Of a stretch of DNA of 64,000 nt, positions 26,979 through 36,100 are shown piece after piece (position 1 is the first letter of the stretch; each line of letters begins with the position of its first letter). Under the pieces are notes generated by a model that searched no databases, had not been told where the DNA came from, and was given only the letters and a program-made list of their open reading frames with translations. This DNA comes from Gammaproteobacteria bacterium (GTDB lineage: Bacteria > Pseudomonadota > Gammaproteobacteria > Thiohalomonadales > Thiohalomonadaceae): the NCBI GenBank assembly GCA_003252455.1, contig QKED01000096.1, positions 1 to 64,000 of the forward strand. The letters run 5' to 3'. The translations under genes and the position numbers were made by a program.

Positions 26979-27108
26979 GCCCACAGGCCCCTCGCAACCG
27001 CCCAGCGCACAGGCGATGGGCATTGCGGGCCGCCGTGGCACTTGAAAGTGCCGGCAAAACCCCAATTCATAGGGCCAGTGTAAACACGGCTGCCGACGAG
27101 GACGCGCC

Positions 27109-27285
27109 ATGCTCTATTTGAGTGAACTGATGATCCAAAACCCCGACGTGAAGAGCTTCGACGAGCTGTGTGAGCTGGTCAAGGAGCGCGCCAAGGGGGA
27201 GATGCACTTTCGCATCGACGTCAAGCCGTCGTTCCCCGAGACCCCGGAAAACTGGGAGGACCGCCTCGAAGCGGCCTTCTACTGA
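27109..27285 (+). CDS. Small conserved-looking protein (58 aa)
   Basis: Encodes MLYLSELMIQNPDVKSFDEL followed by CELVKERAKGEMHFRIDVKP and an acidic end (ENWEDRLEAAFY). It is short but the codon use matches its neighbours and it lies in the operon gap, 30 bp before the next start. No membrane segment or motif. The function is unknown; a partner subunit of the neighbouring proteins is a guess from position. Confidence 0.55.
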   Translation: MLYLSELMIQNPDVKSFDELCELVKERAKGEMHFRIDVKPSFPETPENWEDRLEAAFY

Positions 27286-27315
27286 TCCCTCAACGATGGC
27301 CCGACTGGACACCGC

Positions 27316-28014
27316 GTGAAGTACCTGAACAAAGAACAAAACCTCGGCGAGGCCGAGTGTTCACAAGACGCCCTCAAGCCGAGTGAACTGCTCTACACCA
27401 AGATTGCCGAGATCGAGGCGCAGCTCACCGACCCCGAGCTGGACAGCGCCACGCGCACCAAACTGCTGCTCGACGCTGGCTATATCCAACTCGACCTCAA
27501 GCGTGAAGCGCAGGCGTGGCGCAGTGCCGAAGAGGCCTTCGCCCTGGCCCTGCCAGCGCAGGCATGGGAGGCCGCCGTACAGGCCACCGACATCATGGCC
27601 CAGTGCGAGCACCCCAACACCGTGGCCGCCATCGCCCACGGCATCTGGCTCGGTGTCACCTACCCCATCGACCCCGAGCTGAGCGTAGCGATGCTCCAGC
27701 ACCTCATCGAGCAGACCCCGGACAGCTCCGATGGCGCCGCCGTGGCCGCTGCCGTGGCCGGCTACATCGTCAGTGTGCGTGCCGAGGGAAAGAAGCGTGA
27801 GGACCTGCTGTTTTTCACCGCCCAGATGCTCGGTAACGTCGCCCGTCGCCACAGCCAGGTGGAGGAGCAGGAGCTGTTCGACTTCTGGGTCGAGCGCATG
27901 CAGCTCGACGACATGGGTAAGAACCTCGAACGCCTGGCCAAGATCCTCGACATCATGGTCGGCGACGCCTGGTGGTACGACCGCGACGCCTTGCGCGCGC
28001 GCATCCCGGAATAG
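27316..28014 (+). CDS. Helical protein, TPR/HEAT-like, unknown function
   Basis: A 232-residue, largely alpha-helical protein starting with GTG (KYLNKEQNLGEAEC). Helical pairs with A-x-x-A-W and Q-A-W-E-A-A-V-Q patterns over residues 40-180 suggest a tetratricopeptide-like or HEAT-like scaffold. There are no catalytic motifs, signal peptide or membrane segment. It overlaps nothing and is followed after 15 bp by the Cas6-like gene, so the two are probably translated from one transcript. Other explanations, such as an enzyme subunit, are possible. Confidence in the gene is high, in the fold moderate. Confidence 0.72.
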   Translation: MKYLNKEQNLGEAECSQDALKPSELLYTKIAEIEAQLTDPELDSATRTKLLLDAGYIQLDLKREAQAWRSAEEAFALALPAQAWEAAVQATDIMAQCEHPNTVAAIAHGIWLGVTYPIDPELSVAMLQHLIEQTPDSSDGAAVAAAVAGYIVSVRAEGKKREDLLFFTAQMLGNVARRHSQVEEQELFDFWVERMQLDDMGKNLERLAKILDIMVGDAWWYDRDALRARIPE

Positions 28015-28029
28015 GGCGAGGAGTAGGCC

Positions 28030-28695
28030 ATGTTCTGGCAAGAGGAAGAGGATCAGGAGCACTATCGCGTCCCCGAGCGGGTGCAGGAGCTCTCCTTCTC
28101 CATCCGCTGCAAGAGTCTGCCGGTAGACCATAGTGCCCAGCTCGCCAGCGCCCTGCTCGCGGCGCTCCCCTGGCTCGATCAGGTAGAGGGGGCCGGTGTG
28201 CACCAGATCCACGTAGCCGAATCGGGCAACGGCTGGGAACGGCCTCAAGAGGCGACCGATCGACTCTACCTCTCACGGCGTACCAAGCTCACCCTGCGCC
28301 TGCCGAGCGACCTGCTGACACGTGCCGCCGATGAGCTGACCGGCCAGTGCTTCGAGGTGGCGGGCGAGCCGCTGGAGGTGCGCGAGGCGGCTGCCCCGCG
28401 CCTGCTGAGCCTCTCCGCCACCCTCTACGCCCGCCATGTGGTCAGCGCACCGCAGCAGGATGAAGAGGCCTTTATTGCCTGGGCCGTCGCGCAGTTGCGC
28501 GGTGCCGGACTGCGCTTCACCAAGGTGCTGTGCGGCAAGGAGCATCGCCTCGGAGAGGGCGCGTCGCGCCTGCTCACCCGTAGCCTGCTCATCTCCGGCC
28601 TCTCTCACGACGATTCGGTACGTCTGCAGGAGTTGGGCCTCGGCCCCGAGCGGCTGCGCGGTTGCGGCCTCTTCATCCCGCACAAGCCGGTATGA
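28030..28695 (+). CDS. Cas6-like protein (Cmx6-type RAMP), no CRISPR array nearby
   Basis: A 221-residue RAMP-fold protein. The N-terminal part IRCKSLPVDHSAQLASALLA, then LPWLDQVEGAGVHQIHVAES, resembles the first half of Cmx6-type Cas6. So do LSATLYARHVV and the C-terminal LQELGLGPERLRGCGLFIPH, with its glycine-rich G-L-G-x(5)-G-C-G loop. The family processes CRISPR repeats, with a histidine near the N-terminus (here GVHQIH) as catalytic candidate. No repeat array, cas1/cas2 or effector genes are visible within the window. It lies in a housekeeping-looking operon ahead of a DsrC-like gene, so a different RNA or a non-nuclease role is likely. I recall such proteins being annotated as type I-MYXAN Cas6 by default. 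Confidence 0.75.
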   Translation: MFWQEEEDQEHYRVPERVQELSFSIRCKSLPVDHSAQLASALLAALPWLDQVEGAGVHQIHVAESGNGWERPQEATDRLYLSRRTKLTLRLPSDLLTRAADELTGQCFEVAGEPLEVREAAAPRLLSLSATLYARHVVSAPQQDEEAFIAWAVAQLRGAGLRFTKVLCGKEHRLGEGASRLLTRSLLISGLSHDDSVRLQELGLGPERLRGCGLFIPHKPV

Positions 28696-28703
28696 CGCAT
28701 AGA

Positions 28704-28732
28704 TTGCAATGACATATGGGTTTCACTATCAT
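28704..28732 (+). promoter_or_regulatory. Sigma-70 promoter before the DsrC-like gene
   Basis: TTGCAA (28704-28709) and TATCAT (28727-28732) are 17 bp apart. An AAGGAG ribosome site lies at 28765-28770, 7 bp before the ATG. This gives the DsrC-like gene its own transcription in addition to any read-through from the operon. Confidence 0.55.
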
Positions 28733-28777
28733 CCCATGCGTTTTTATCAATAAAAGCAGAGACTAAGGAGACTGCAC

Positions 28778-29122
28778 ATGTCTTACGAAGTGAACGGCGC
28801 TACCATCGAGGCCGACAAGAACGGTTACCTGGTCAACATCGACGATTGGAACGAGGACGTGGCCAAGGCCATCGCCGCCGAGGAAGGCCTTGAGCTGACC
28901 GACGGCTCCTGGGAGATCATCAACTACCTGCGCGACGAGTACATCAACAACGCGGGTAATCAGCCCAACGAGCGCAACATGGTCAAGCACTTCAAGGATG
29001 TCTGGACCCACCTCGACAAGGTCGATGCCAAGAGCCTCTACGAGTTCTTCCCCCGCGGTCCGGCCAAGCAGGCCTCCAAGATCGCCGGTCTCCCCGAGAC
29101 CAAGCGCAAGGGCGGCTACTAA
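28778..29122 (+). CDS. DsrC/TusE-family protein without any cysteine
   Basis: A 114-residue protein that matches DsrC/TusE throughout: NGATIEADKNGYLVNIDDWN, then EIINYLRDEY and a C-terminal arm ending GPAKQASKIAGLP. In catalytic DsrC this arm carries two redox cysteines (…QGCKIAGLP…GC) and in TusE at least the last. Here the first is replaced (QASK) and the tail ends ETKRKGGY. The protein has no cysteine at all, so it cannot relay sulfur by thiol chemistry. It resembles the cysteine-less DsrC paralogues proposed to be regulatory. It has its own promoter and terminator at the end of the efflux/Cas6-like block. Confidence 0.9.
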   Translation: MSYEVNGATIEADKNGYLVNIDDWNEDVAKAIAAEEGLELTDGSWEIINYLRDEYINNAGNQPNERNMVKHFKDVWTHLDKVDAKSLYEFFPRGPAKQASKIAGLPETKRKGGY

Positions 29123-29175
29123 GCCGAACCGCGCACTACCCCCGGCCTGAACGGCAGGGGTGTATGGATGAGATA

Positions 29176-29210
29176 CGACAACACCCGCCATGTGCGGGTG
29201 TTGTCGTTTT
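29176..29210 (+). terminator. Rho-independent terminator after the DsrC-like gene
   Basis: A perfect 13-bp stem (cgacaacacccgc / gcgggtgttgtcg) with a 5-base loop, followed by tttt. It lies about 55 bp after the stop and closes the eleven-gene block. Confidence 0.85.
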
Positions 29211-29389
29211 CATACCGAACGCCAGGACGGAGTTTTCAGCTGCGGGCACCACCACCCTTAGCAGGGCGGGCGGTGTGTGATGAAGGGTGGCCGTTAACAG
29301 GTGCGACCGCTAGCTATGGGCAACACTGCTCTACTGCTCCCCGCACGCTTGGACAGGGCGTCATCCGCTGGATAACGCTTGCATAACGT

Positions 29390-29700
29390 CGGCCAGGTGG
29401 TCGCGCACGACAACCGCGCACAACTACCGATCGTAGGGGCCTATCAAGATGCGCCCCAACAACTGTTCCCAGGTGGGGCCGAGGGTACATCCGGCCCACT
29501 GTCCGCCCCTCTCGGCAGCAGGGTGGAGGCCTGTTGGCGCTCGGTGCGTCGCCCCAGGGCGGTGCCCAGGTCGCGCTCCAGCGACAGGTCGGTGAGCGCC
29601 ACGGCCATGGGGCCGGGCTGGCGACGCCGTTGCCACACCTCCAGCATCTCCCAGATCACCCGACGTAGGGATTCACGGCGCAGCACTATGGTGTCGAGAC
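29390..29700 (-). pseudogene. Decayed fragment copy of the gene at 38906-39949
   Basis: Read on the minus strand it encodes DTIVLRRESLRRVIWEM and RRQPGPMA, nearly identical to the central part of the 347-aa protein at 38906. Frames shift repeatedly and neither end is present, so it is a relic of a duplicated or rearranged gene. The rest of the 29211-29946 gap holds no other gene I can support. Confidence 0.75.
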
Positions 29701-29946
29701 GTGGCGATTGCGGCGCACCATTGCATGACGCAGGCCCGCACGGGGAGTTCAAACACGCGTGCTGTAGGGGGATCGCTAAAGCACAGGAGGGGAGGACGAG
29801 GAGCCCACTGATGGTCGATGAGTGCGGCGGCTGAGGGTGCCCCTCTAAGGGCCGGTTTTCGGTGATCACCGAGGGCGCTGCTCCGCATTCGAGCTGGCTG
29901 GGTGGCCTTTGCGCCGCAGTCAAACTCGTTAGGGGTGCTGAACTCC

Positions 29947-30960
29947 TTAGCGAATATGGAGAGAGATCTCCTCAGGCACACCCCATGGCAGTGCCTCGGC
30001 CGCCTCCGGGTAGGAGCGTCCCACCTTCACGTCACTCGGGCTGATCCCGAACTGCTTACGAAAGGCGCGTGAAAAGGCGGTGGAGTGGGTAAAGCCCAGG
30101 TCGTAGGAGAGTTGTTTGATCCGCGGGCGCTCTACGCAGGGGTCGCTGAGCACCCGTAGGGCGTAGCGCAAGCGGCGCTCGGCGATATAGCAGGCGACCC
30201 CACCGAGCGGGGCGAACATGCGGTAGAGGGTCGCGCGCGAGAGGCCGAACTGGTCCAGCAGATGTTGGGGGCCGAAGTCATGCTCGGTCAGCCGCTGCTC
30301 GACGGCGATCTTCAGTGCCGCCAGTGAGACCAGTCCGTGATTTCTCTGATCGCTCAACGGCACCCGCTCCGCCAACAGGCAGGCGGTGACCAGGCGCAGG
30401 GTCGCCTCACCGAGGGCGGGGGACTCCTTGGCGAGTACCTCGCCGGCCCGCTCGTTCAGACACCGGAGGTGTGTCACCAGCAGGTCGCGCGCCACCCCAC
30501 CACGCAGCACCAACCCGTGCGCATCGCTCACCGAGGGGAGTAGGGGCTCAAGGCGCCTGCGCGCCACGATGAGGGAGATGTTGTCCACCGCGTCCGCGCT
30601 GATGCGCACCGGCTTGGCGAGGTCGAAGAAGGCCACCTCCAGCGCTTCGACATAGCCGCTGTGGCCCTCGACCTCGAAGCTGAAGCCCCCGCTCTGGTAG
30701 ATGAGGACCAGCAGGTCGTCGGCACCCGAGGTGGTGATCTCGTCGATCGAGCGTACAAAACGGCTACCGGGACAGGTGGCGGCAGAGAGCAGCATATCCG
30801 TCAGCACGTGGATCGAGACACGCGCCTCGAATGGTGTCGTGTCATCGTGCCGACTCAACTCGAACATCGGTCTGACCGAGGCGCGGAAGTTCTCGAAGCT
30901 CGTCTCTATGTGGGCTGGAAAGTGCAGCTGGTAGGACTGGATCTTCTGGCTGTCGGGCAT
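29947..30960 (-). CDS. AraC-family transcriptional regulator
   Basis: A 337-residue protein. The N-terminal part resembles the sensory domains of AraC/XylS-type (AraC-binding-like) regulators. Two C-terminal helix-turn-helix motifs follow: LLDQFGLSRATLYRMFAPLG, then IKQLSYDLGFTHSTAFSRAF before the family signature FRKQFGISPSDV. It is transcribed divergently from the TpsB/TpsA genes. The direct repeats at 31091-31118 between them suit an AraC-type dimer. The effector is unknown. It probably controls secretion of the large exoprotein. Confidence 0.88.
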   Translation of the reverse strand: MPDSQKIQSYQLHFPAHIETSFENFRASVRPMFELSRHDDTTPFEARVSIHVLTDMLLSAATCPGSRFVRSIDEITTSGADDLLVLIYQSGGFSFEVEGHSGYVEALEVAFFDLAKPVRISADAVDNISLIVARRRLEPLLPSVSDAHGLVLRGGVARDLLVTHLRCLNERAGEVLAKESPALGEATLRLVTACLLAERVPLSDQRNHGLVSLAALKIAVEQRLTEHDFGPQHLLDQFGLSRATLYRMFAPLGGVACYIAERRLRYALRVLSDPCVERPRIKQLSYDLGFTHSTAFSRAFRKQFGISPSDVKVGRSYPEAAEALPWGVPEEISLHIR

Positions 30961-31090
30961 CTCAGTGGCTCCTCGTTCACGCTACAAAAGGTATCAATGG
31001 GATGGTTCAGTCGTCGACCGTCATCGTTCGTGGATAGGCAGGCTCGGAAAGTGACCCAGCAAGCTGCACGGCCCAGACTATCGCACACAA

Positions 31091-31118
31091 GAAGTTCACG
31101 TTGTGAGACGTGAAGTTC
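31091..31118. promoter_or_regulatory. Candidate AraC-type operator (direct repeats)
   Basis: GAAGTTC at 31091-31097 and again at 31112-31118, 21 bp apart, i.e. two helical turns, as in AraC-family sites. The flanks also make an imperfect inverted pair (gaagttcacg / cgtgaagttc). A TATACAAT-like -10 box lies downstream at 31190-31197, with no good -35 box, as expected for an activated promoter. The rest of the 30961-31374 region is AT-richer than the genes and otherwise unassigned. Confidence 0.5.
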
Positions 31119-31374
31119 GTCCGATATTGGCGGTTCTGCAATTGAGACGCTGAGTTTATTGAGACGAAAGTCCCAGAAAAAGTGTGACCTATACAATGCT
31201 TCACGAATTACAGCGCGGAACAGTTGAATATTCGTGGAGCTGCCGATTTCGTGGGTGCGCGCCCTGCTGAACGGGTGTACCAAGCACCATCGCCCCTCTC
31301 AGGCAGCCCTTCGCCTAGCCGACCTCATCTCCGCCTCAACCATGGCCACCTGCGGCAGCTAGGCGTGAGAAGCG

Positions 31375-33084
31375 ATGACCCAACCCCTACCGAACCCAGA
31401 TGAGCGCAGTGGCCGACACCTCGCTAGGGGGCACGTCCGGCTCGGTGTCGCCCTGCTCCTACTCATCGGCCATGCCGGTGCCCTGGCGGCACCCCCGGCA
31501 CCTGGGGCGATCCAACAAGAGACGCTCCCTGCGCCGCTGCCCCTGGCCCCCCCTGGCGAGCTACTCACCCTCCCCTCGTCCCCCGAGGCGAGCGGCGACA
31601 CGCAGGTCGCGATCCCCCTCACGCGCCTGCTCATCGAGGGCAACCAACTCATCCCCAGCAGCGCACTCGAACCCCTGCTGACGGGCCTCGCCGGGCGCAC
31701 GGTGACGCTGGCCGAGCTGAACCAGGCGGCCCAGCGCATCACCGACCACTACCGCAGCAAAGGCCAACTGCTCGCCTACGCCTACCTCCCGGCGCAGACC
31801 ATCCGCGACGGCGTGGTCACCCTGCGCGTGGTCGAGCCGCGCTACGACCGCATCGCCATCCTCGGCGACGCGCGCCTGGCCCCGACCCAGGCGCTGCGCA
31901 CCCTAGGCCTCGCCCCGAGTGAACCCATCGCCCGCGCCCCCCTGGAGCGCGGCCTGCTGCTGCTCGACCAGACCCCCGGCATCCGCGTCGCCGGGACCCT
32001 GGTCCCCGGCGCCGAGCCCGGCACCAGCGGCCTGGAGGTGACCCTGCACGACGGCGCCCTGGTGAGCGGCAGCCTGGGTGCCGACAACTTCGGCAGCGAC
32101 TCGGTGGGGCGCCTGCGCAGCTTCGCCGACCTGGCCCTGGCCAACCCGCTCGGCTACGGCAGCCGCCTCGCCCTCAACGGCCTCACCAGCGAGGGTGGGC
32201 TGCTGCGCGCCGGGGGCTTCGCACTGCTCACGCCCGACCTCTACCAGGGGCTGCGCCTCAACCTCTTCGGCTCCACCACGCGCTACCGCCTCGGCGGCGA
32301 GTTTCGTGCCCTCGACCAGCAGGGCGAGGCCGACCAGTGGGGCGCCAGCCTCGGCTACCCCCTGCGCCTGCGCCCGAGGGAGCAGGTGAACCTGCGCGCC
32401 GAACTCAAGCGCAACCGCTATGCCCAGCGCAACAGCCTGCTCGGCCTCGACCAGCGCAGCCACCTCGACCTCGCGCGCCTCGCCCTCGACGGCAGCCTCG
32501 CACGCCCGCGTGGCGACACCCTCGCCGCCAGCCTCGCCCTTACCCACGGCGAGCTGCTGCTCGACAGCGCCGACGCCCGCAGCGCCGATGCCGCCGGGCC
32601 CAACGCCGCCGGACGCTTCTACAGCGCCCAGTTCAGCCTGCGCCACGCCCTGCCGCTGCCCCAGGGGCTGAGCCTCACCAGCGCCCTGAGCGGCCAGTGG
32701 GCCTCGCGCAACCTCGACAGCAGCCAGGGCTTCTACCTCGGCGGGCCCAACGCCGTGCGCGCCTATCCGGGCAGCGACCTCGGCGGTGACGACGGCCTGC
32801 TGCTGCAACTGACCCTGGCCCGCCCCCTCGACCTCGGCCTGCCGGGCGCCTGGCTTGGGCGCCTCTACGCCGACTACGGCCAGGTGCGCATCCGCCACGA
32901 CGCGGCGACGGCCAGTGGCCCCAACCGCGCCCAGATCGCCGGGGCGGGCCTGGGCCTCGACTACCACCTCGGCGCGCGCCTGAGCCTGACCCTCGACTAC
33001 GCCCAGCGCCTCGGCCCCACCCCGGTCCAGGCCGACCCGGCGGACCACGCCTATCTCTGGGGCCGCCTCGTGCTCAGCCTCTAA
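31375..33084 (+). CDS. TpsB outer-membrane transporter (ShlB/FhaC family)
   Basis: A 569-residue pore that exports a TpsA partner. The signal peptide (about residues 22-38) is followed by a Pro-rich linker. The first POTRA domain (IPLTRLLIEGNQLIPSSALE, then AELNQAAQRITDHYRSKGQL) is followed by a second POTRA (VVEPRYDRIAILGDARLAP). A 16-strand barrel of about 330 residues ends in VLSL. Barrel signatures such as GFYLGGPNAVRAYPGSD match the FhaC family. It precedes the TpsA gene by 54 bp. Expression probably depends on the divergent AraC-type regulator. Confidence 0.92.
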   Translation: MTQPLPNPDERSGRHLARGHVRLGVALLLLIGHAGALAAPPAPGAIQQETLPAPLPLAPPGELLTLPSSPEASGDTQVAIPLTRLLIEGNQLIPSSALEPLLTGLAGRTVTLAELNQAAQRITDHYRSKGQLLAYAYLPAQTIRDGVVTLRVVEPRYDRIAILGDARLAPTQALRTLGLAPSEPIARAPLERGLLLLDQTPGIRVAGTLVPGAEPGTSGLEVTLHDGALVSGSLGADNFGSDSVGRLRSFADLALANPLGYGSRLALNGLTSEGGLLRAGGFALLTPDLYQGLRLNLFGSTTRYRLGGEFRALDQQGEADQWGASLGYPLRLRPREQVNLRAELKRNRYAQRNSLLGLDQRSHLDLARLALDGSLARPRGDTLAASLALTHGELLLDSADARSADAAGPNAAGRFYSAQFSLRHALPLPQGLSLTSALSGQWASRNLDSSQGFYLGGPNAVRAYPGSDLGGDDGLLLQLTLARPLDLGLPGAWLGRLYADYGQVRIRHDAATASGPNRAQIAGAGLGLDYHLGARLSLTLDYAQRLGPTPVQADPADHAYLWGRLVLSL

Positions 33085-33138
33085 ACAACACCAAGCCAAC
33101 ACCGCAGATTTTTTGCAGGGAACGAAGGAGAGACCACC

Positions 33139-36100
33139 ATGAACCACCTCTATCGCCTCGTCTGGGACCGCCGCCACCAGATGCTCATCGCCGTGGCCGA
33201 GAACGCCGGTAGCCACAGCCAGGGCGGCACCCCGCGCCGTCGCCGCCCCCTCGGCGCACGCCTCGGCCTCAAGCCGCTGGTGAGCGCCCTGCTGCTGGCC
33301 CTGGGCAGCGCCCCGGCCCTCGCCCTGGAGCTGCCGAGCGGCGGCCAGGTGACCCGCGGCAGTGCCAGCATCACCACCAGCGGCAACGCCATGACCATCA
33401 CCCAGGCCAGCGACAAGGCGATCCTGGAGTGGCAGCAGTTCAACATCAGCGCCGACGGTGCCGTGCGCTTCGTGCAGCCCTCTAGCGCCAGCGTCGCGCT
33501 CAACCGCGTGCAGGGGAGCGACGCCAGCGCCATCTACGGGCGGCTCGACGCCAACGGCCAGGTGTTCCTGGTCAACCCCAACGGCGTCTACTTCGCCCCA
33601 GGCGCGCAGGTGAACGTCGGTGGTCTGGTCGCCTCGACCCTGGTCATCGGCGACGAAGACTTCACCAACGGCCACTACCACTTCAGCGGCGAGAGCGGCG
33701 CCGAGGTGGTCAACGCCGGTGCCATCCAAACCACGCTCGGCGGCTACGTCGCGCTCATCGGCAACCGCGTGGTCAACAGCGGCACCCTCACCACCCCCCA
33801 GGGCACCAGCGCCCTGGGCGCGGGCAGCAGCGTGCAGCTCACCCTGGCCGACAACGCCCTGGTGAGCTTCCAGGTCGACGGCGATGCGCTCGACGCCCAG
33901 GTGGCCAACGGCGGGCTGATCCAGGCCGACGGTGGCCGCGTCGTGTTGAGCGCGCGTGCCCGCGATGCGCTGCTCGACAGCGTGGTCAACAACAGCGGCG
34001 TGATCCGCGCACAGAGCGTGGCAGAGCACGACGGTGTGATCGAGCTGTTCGGTGGCGCGAGCGGCACGGTGCAGGTGGGCGGCACCCTCGACGCCTCGGC
34101 ACCGAACGGCGGCGATGGCGGCCTCATCGAGACCAGCGGCGCCCACGTGACGGTGGCCGACACGGCGGTGATCAACGCCTCCGCCGCCACGGGCGAGGCG
34201 GGCAGCTGGCTCATCGACCCCGACGGCTTCACCATCGCCGCGAGCGGTGGCGACATGAGCGGCCTGGCGCTCTCCAACGCCCTGGCCCTGGCCAACGTGC
34301 GCATCGAGAGCGTGAACGGCAGCGGCAGCGATGGCGCGATTAAGGTCGACGATACGGTGACCTGGGCCGCCAACACCCTGACCCTGAGCGCCAGCGGCGA
34401 CATCCACATCAACACCGCGATGAACGGCTCCGGCACTGCCGGGCTGGCGCTGGAATACGGCCAAGGGGCCGTGGCGGCGGGCAACACGGCGGAGTACCAC
34501 GTCAATGCCCCGGTCAACCTGGCCAGCAGCGGTAGCTTCTCCACCAAGCTCGGCAGCGACGGCACGCCGCTGGACTTCGTCATCCTCACCAGTCTGGGCA
34601 CGGAGGGGAATACCACATCCGGCACCGACCTGCAGGGCATCATCTCGGGCCAGGCCTATGTGCTCGGCGCCGACATCGATGCCTCGGCGACGGCCACCTG
34701 GAACAGCGACGGTGAGCCGACGCCCACCTATGCCGGTTTTACTCCTCCAGGAGTGAGTGGTGTCGGGGTGTTCGATGGCCTGGGCCACACCATCAGCAAT
34801 CTCTACGTCAATCGCCCCACGGAGACTCAAGGCACTGGACTCTTCAAGTTCATTGAGGCGACAGTACAAAACCTCAACCTGACCAACGTCGACATCACCG
34901 GCAGCAGTAGTGTAGGTGGTTTGGTGGGGCAGGCCCATGAGTACAGCCCCATCAAGCATGTAACGGTGTCCGGTAGCGTCACCGCGGTGGGTTACGCTGT
35001 TGATGGCTCTTCGTGGGTTGGCGGCTTGACTGGCTGGCTCTCCGGCTCCATCAGCGACGGCCACTTTTCCGGTACGGTGACCGGGGCAGGGAATGCGGTG
35101 GGCGGTCTGGCCGGTGTCCTCCAGTACGGTTTTGCAAGCGGCCACTCACCGTTACGGATCGAGAACTCGTCCACCTCCGGCACCGTGAGCGGTGTGAACC
35201 AAGTGGGAGGGCTGGCGGGCTATGTAACCCTGAAAGAAAATTATGCCACGGAGATCGACAACAGCAGCTCCTCCAGCACCGTGACCGGGGCGACCAATGT
35301 CGGTGGCCTGGTCGGCTATGCCAGTATCTCGCCCCCTTGGTCGCCAACCCAATCCGTTTCCATCACAGACAGCCATGCGAGCGGTGCGGTCAGCGGAAAC
35401 AACGCCGTCGGCGGGCTGGTGGGCTGGAACGGCGGCTACATCACCGGTAGCGATGCCACGGGCGCGGTCACGAGAATCGGTTCAATCGCTAATTATTCTG
35501 TGGCCAGCGTCGGCGGCCTAGTCGGCGAAAACGCATCGACCGGCGCCATTGCGACCAGCTATGCCACCGGGAATGTCGCCAGCAACATCGGTGCGCTGGG
35601 GCATGACAGTCAGATCAATCTCGGCGGCCTGGTCGGCCTAAACGCGGGCGCGGTGAGCGACAGCCATGCCACCGGTAATTCCACCAGCGCTATCACTGAC
35701 GGATCTCAACCGGATATTAATAACTCCTCGGTCAGCGTCGGCGGCCTGGTCGGTCGCAACAGCGGCACCCTCAGCAATGGCTACGCCAGCGGGGCCTACG
35801 TCAGCAACATCACAAGCGGCTCTATTCCGCAAAACAGGAAATTTGACAACAACCTGGGCGGCCTGGTCGGCGTCGACACGGGAACGGTCAGCAACAGCCA
35901 CTACAACATCGACCTGTTGGGTGGGATCCCCACCCGCTATGGCGTCTACGACGGCCAGTACCAGGCCTGGTTTGACAATGGCAGCCTCACCCCCCTGAGT
36001 ATCGGCAACTACGCCAGCACCCTGGCCCCGCAGGGCAGTGGTGTTTACGGCATCAGCACCGTGCAGGGCCTCAAGGAGATGCTGGCCTTTGCCGACGACT

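Noticed and set aside
28000-29400. CRISPR array belonging to the Cas6-like gene
   Set aside because: No repeats of 25-40 bp with regular spacing were found on either side.
31903-35145. 1080-residue open frame on the minus strand opposite TpsB/TpsA
   Set aside because: High GC third positions keep the antisense frame open; the encoded text is Gly/Ala/Val-rich and lacks any domain, whereas the plus strand shows POTRA and TPS motifs.
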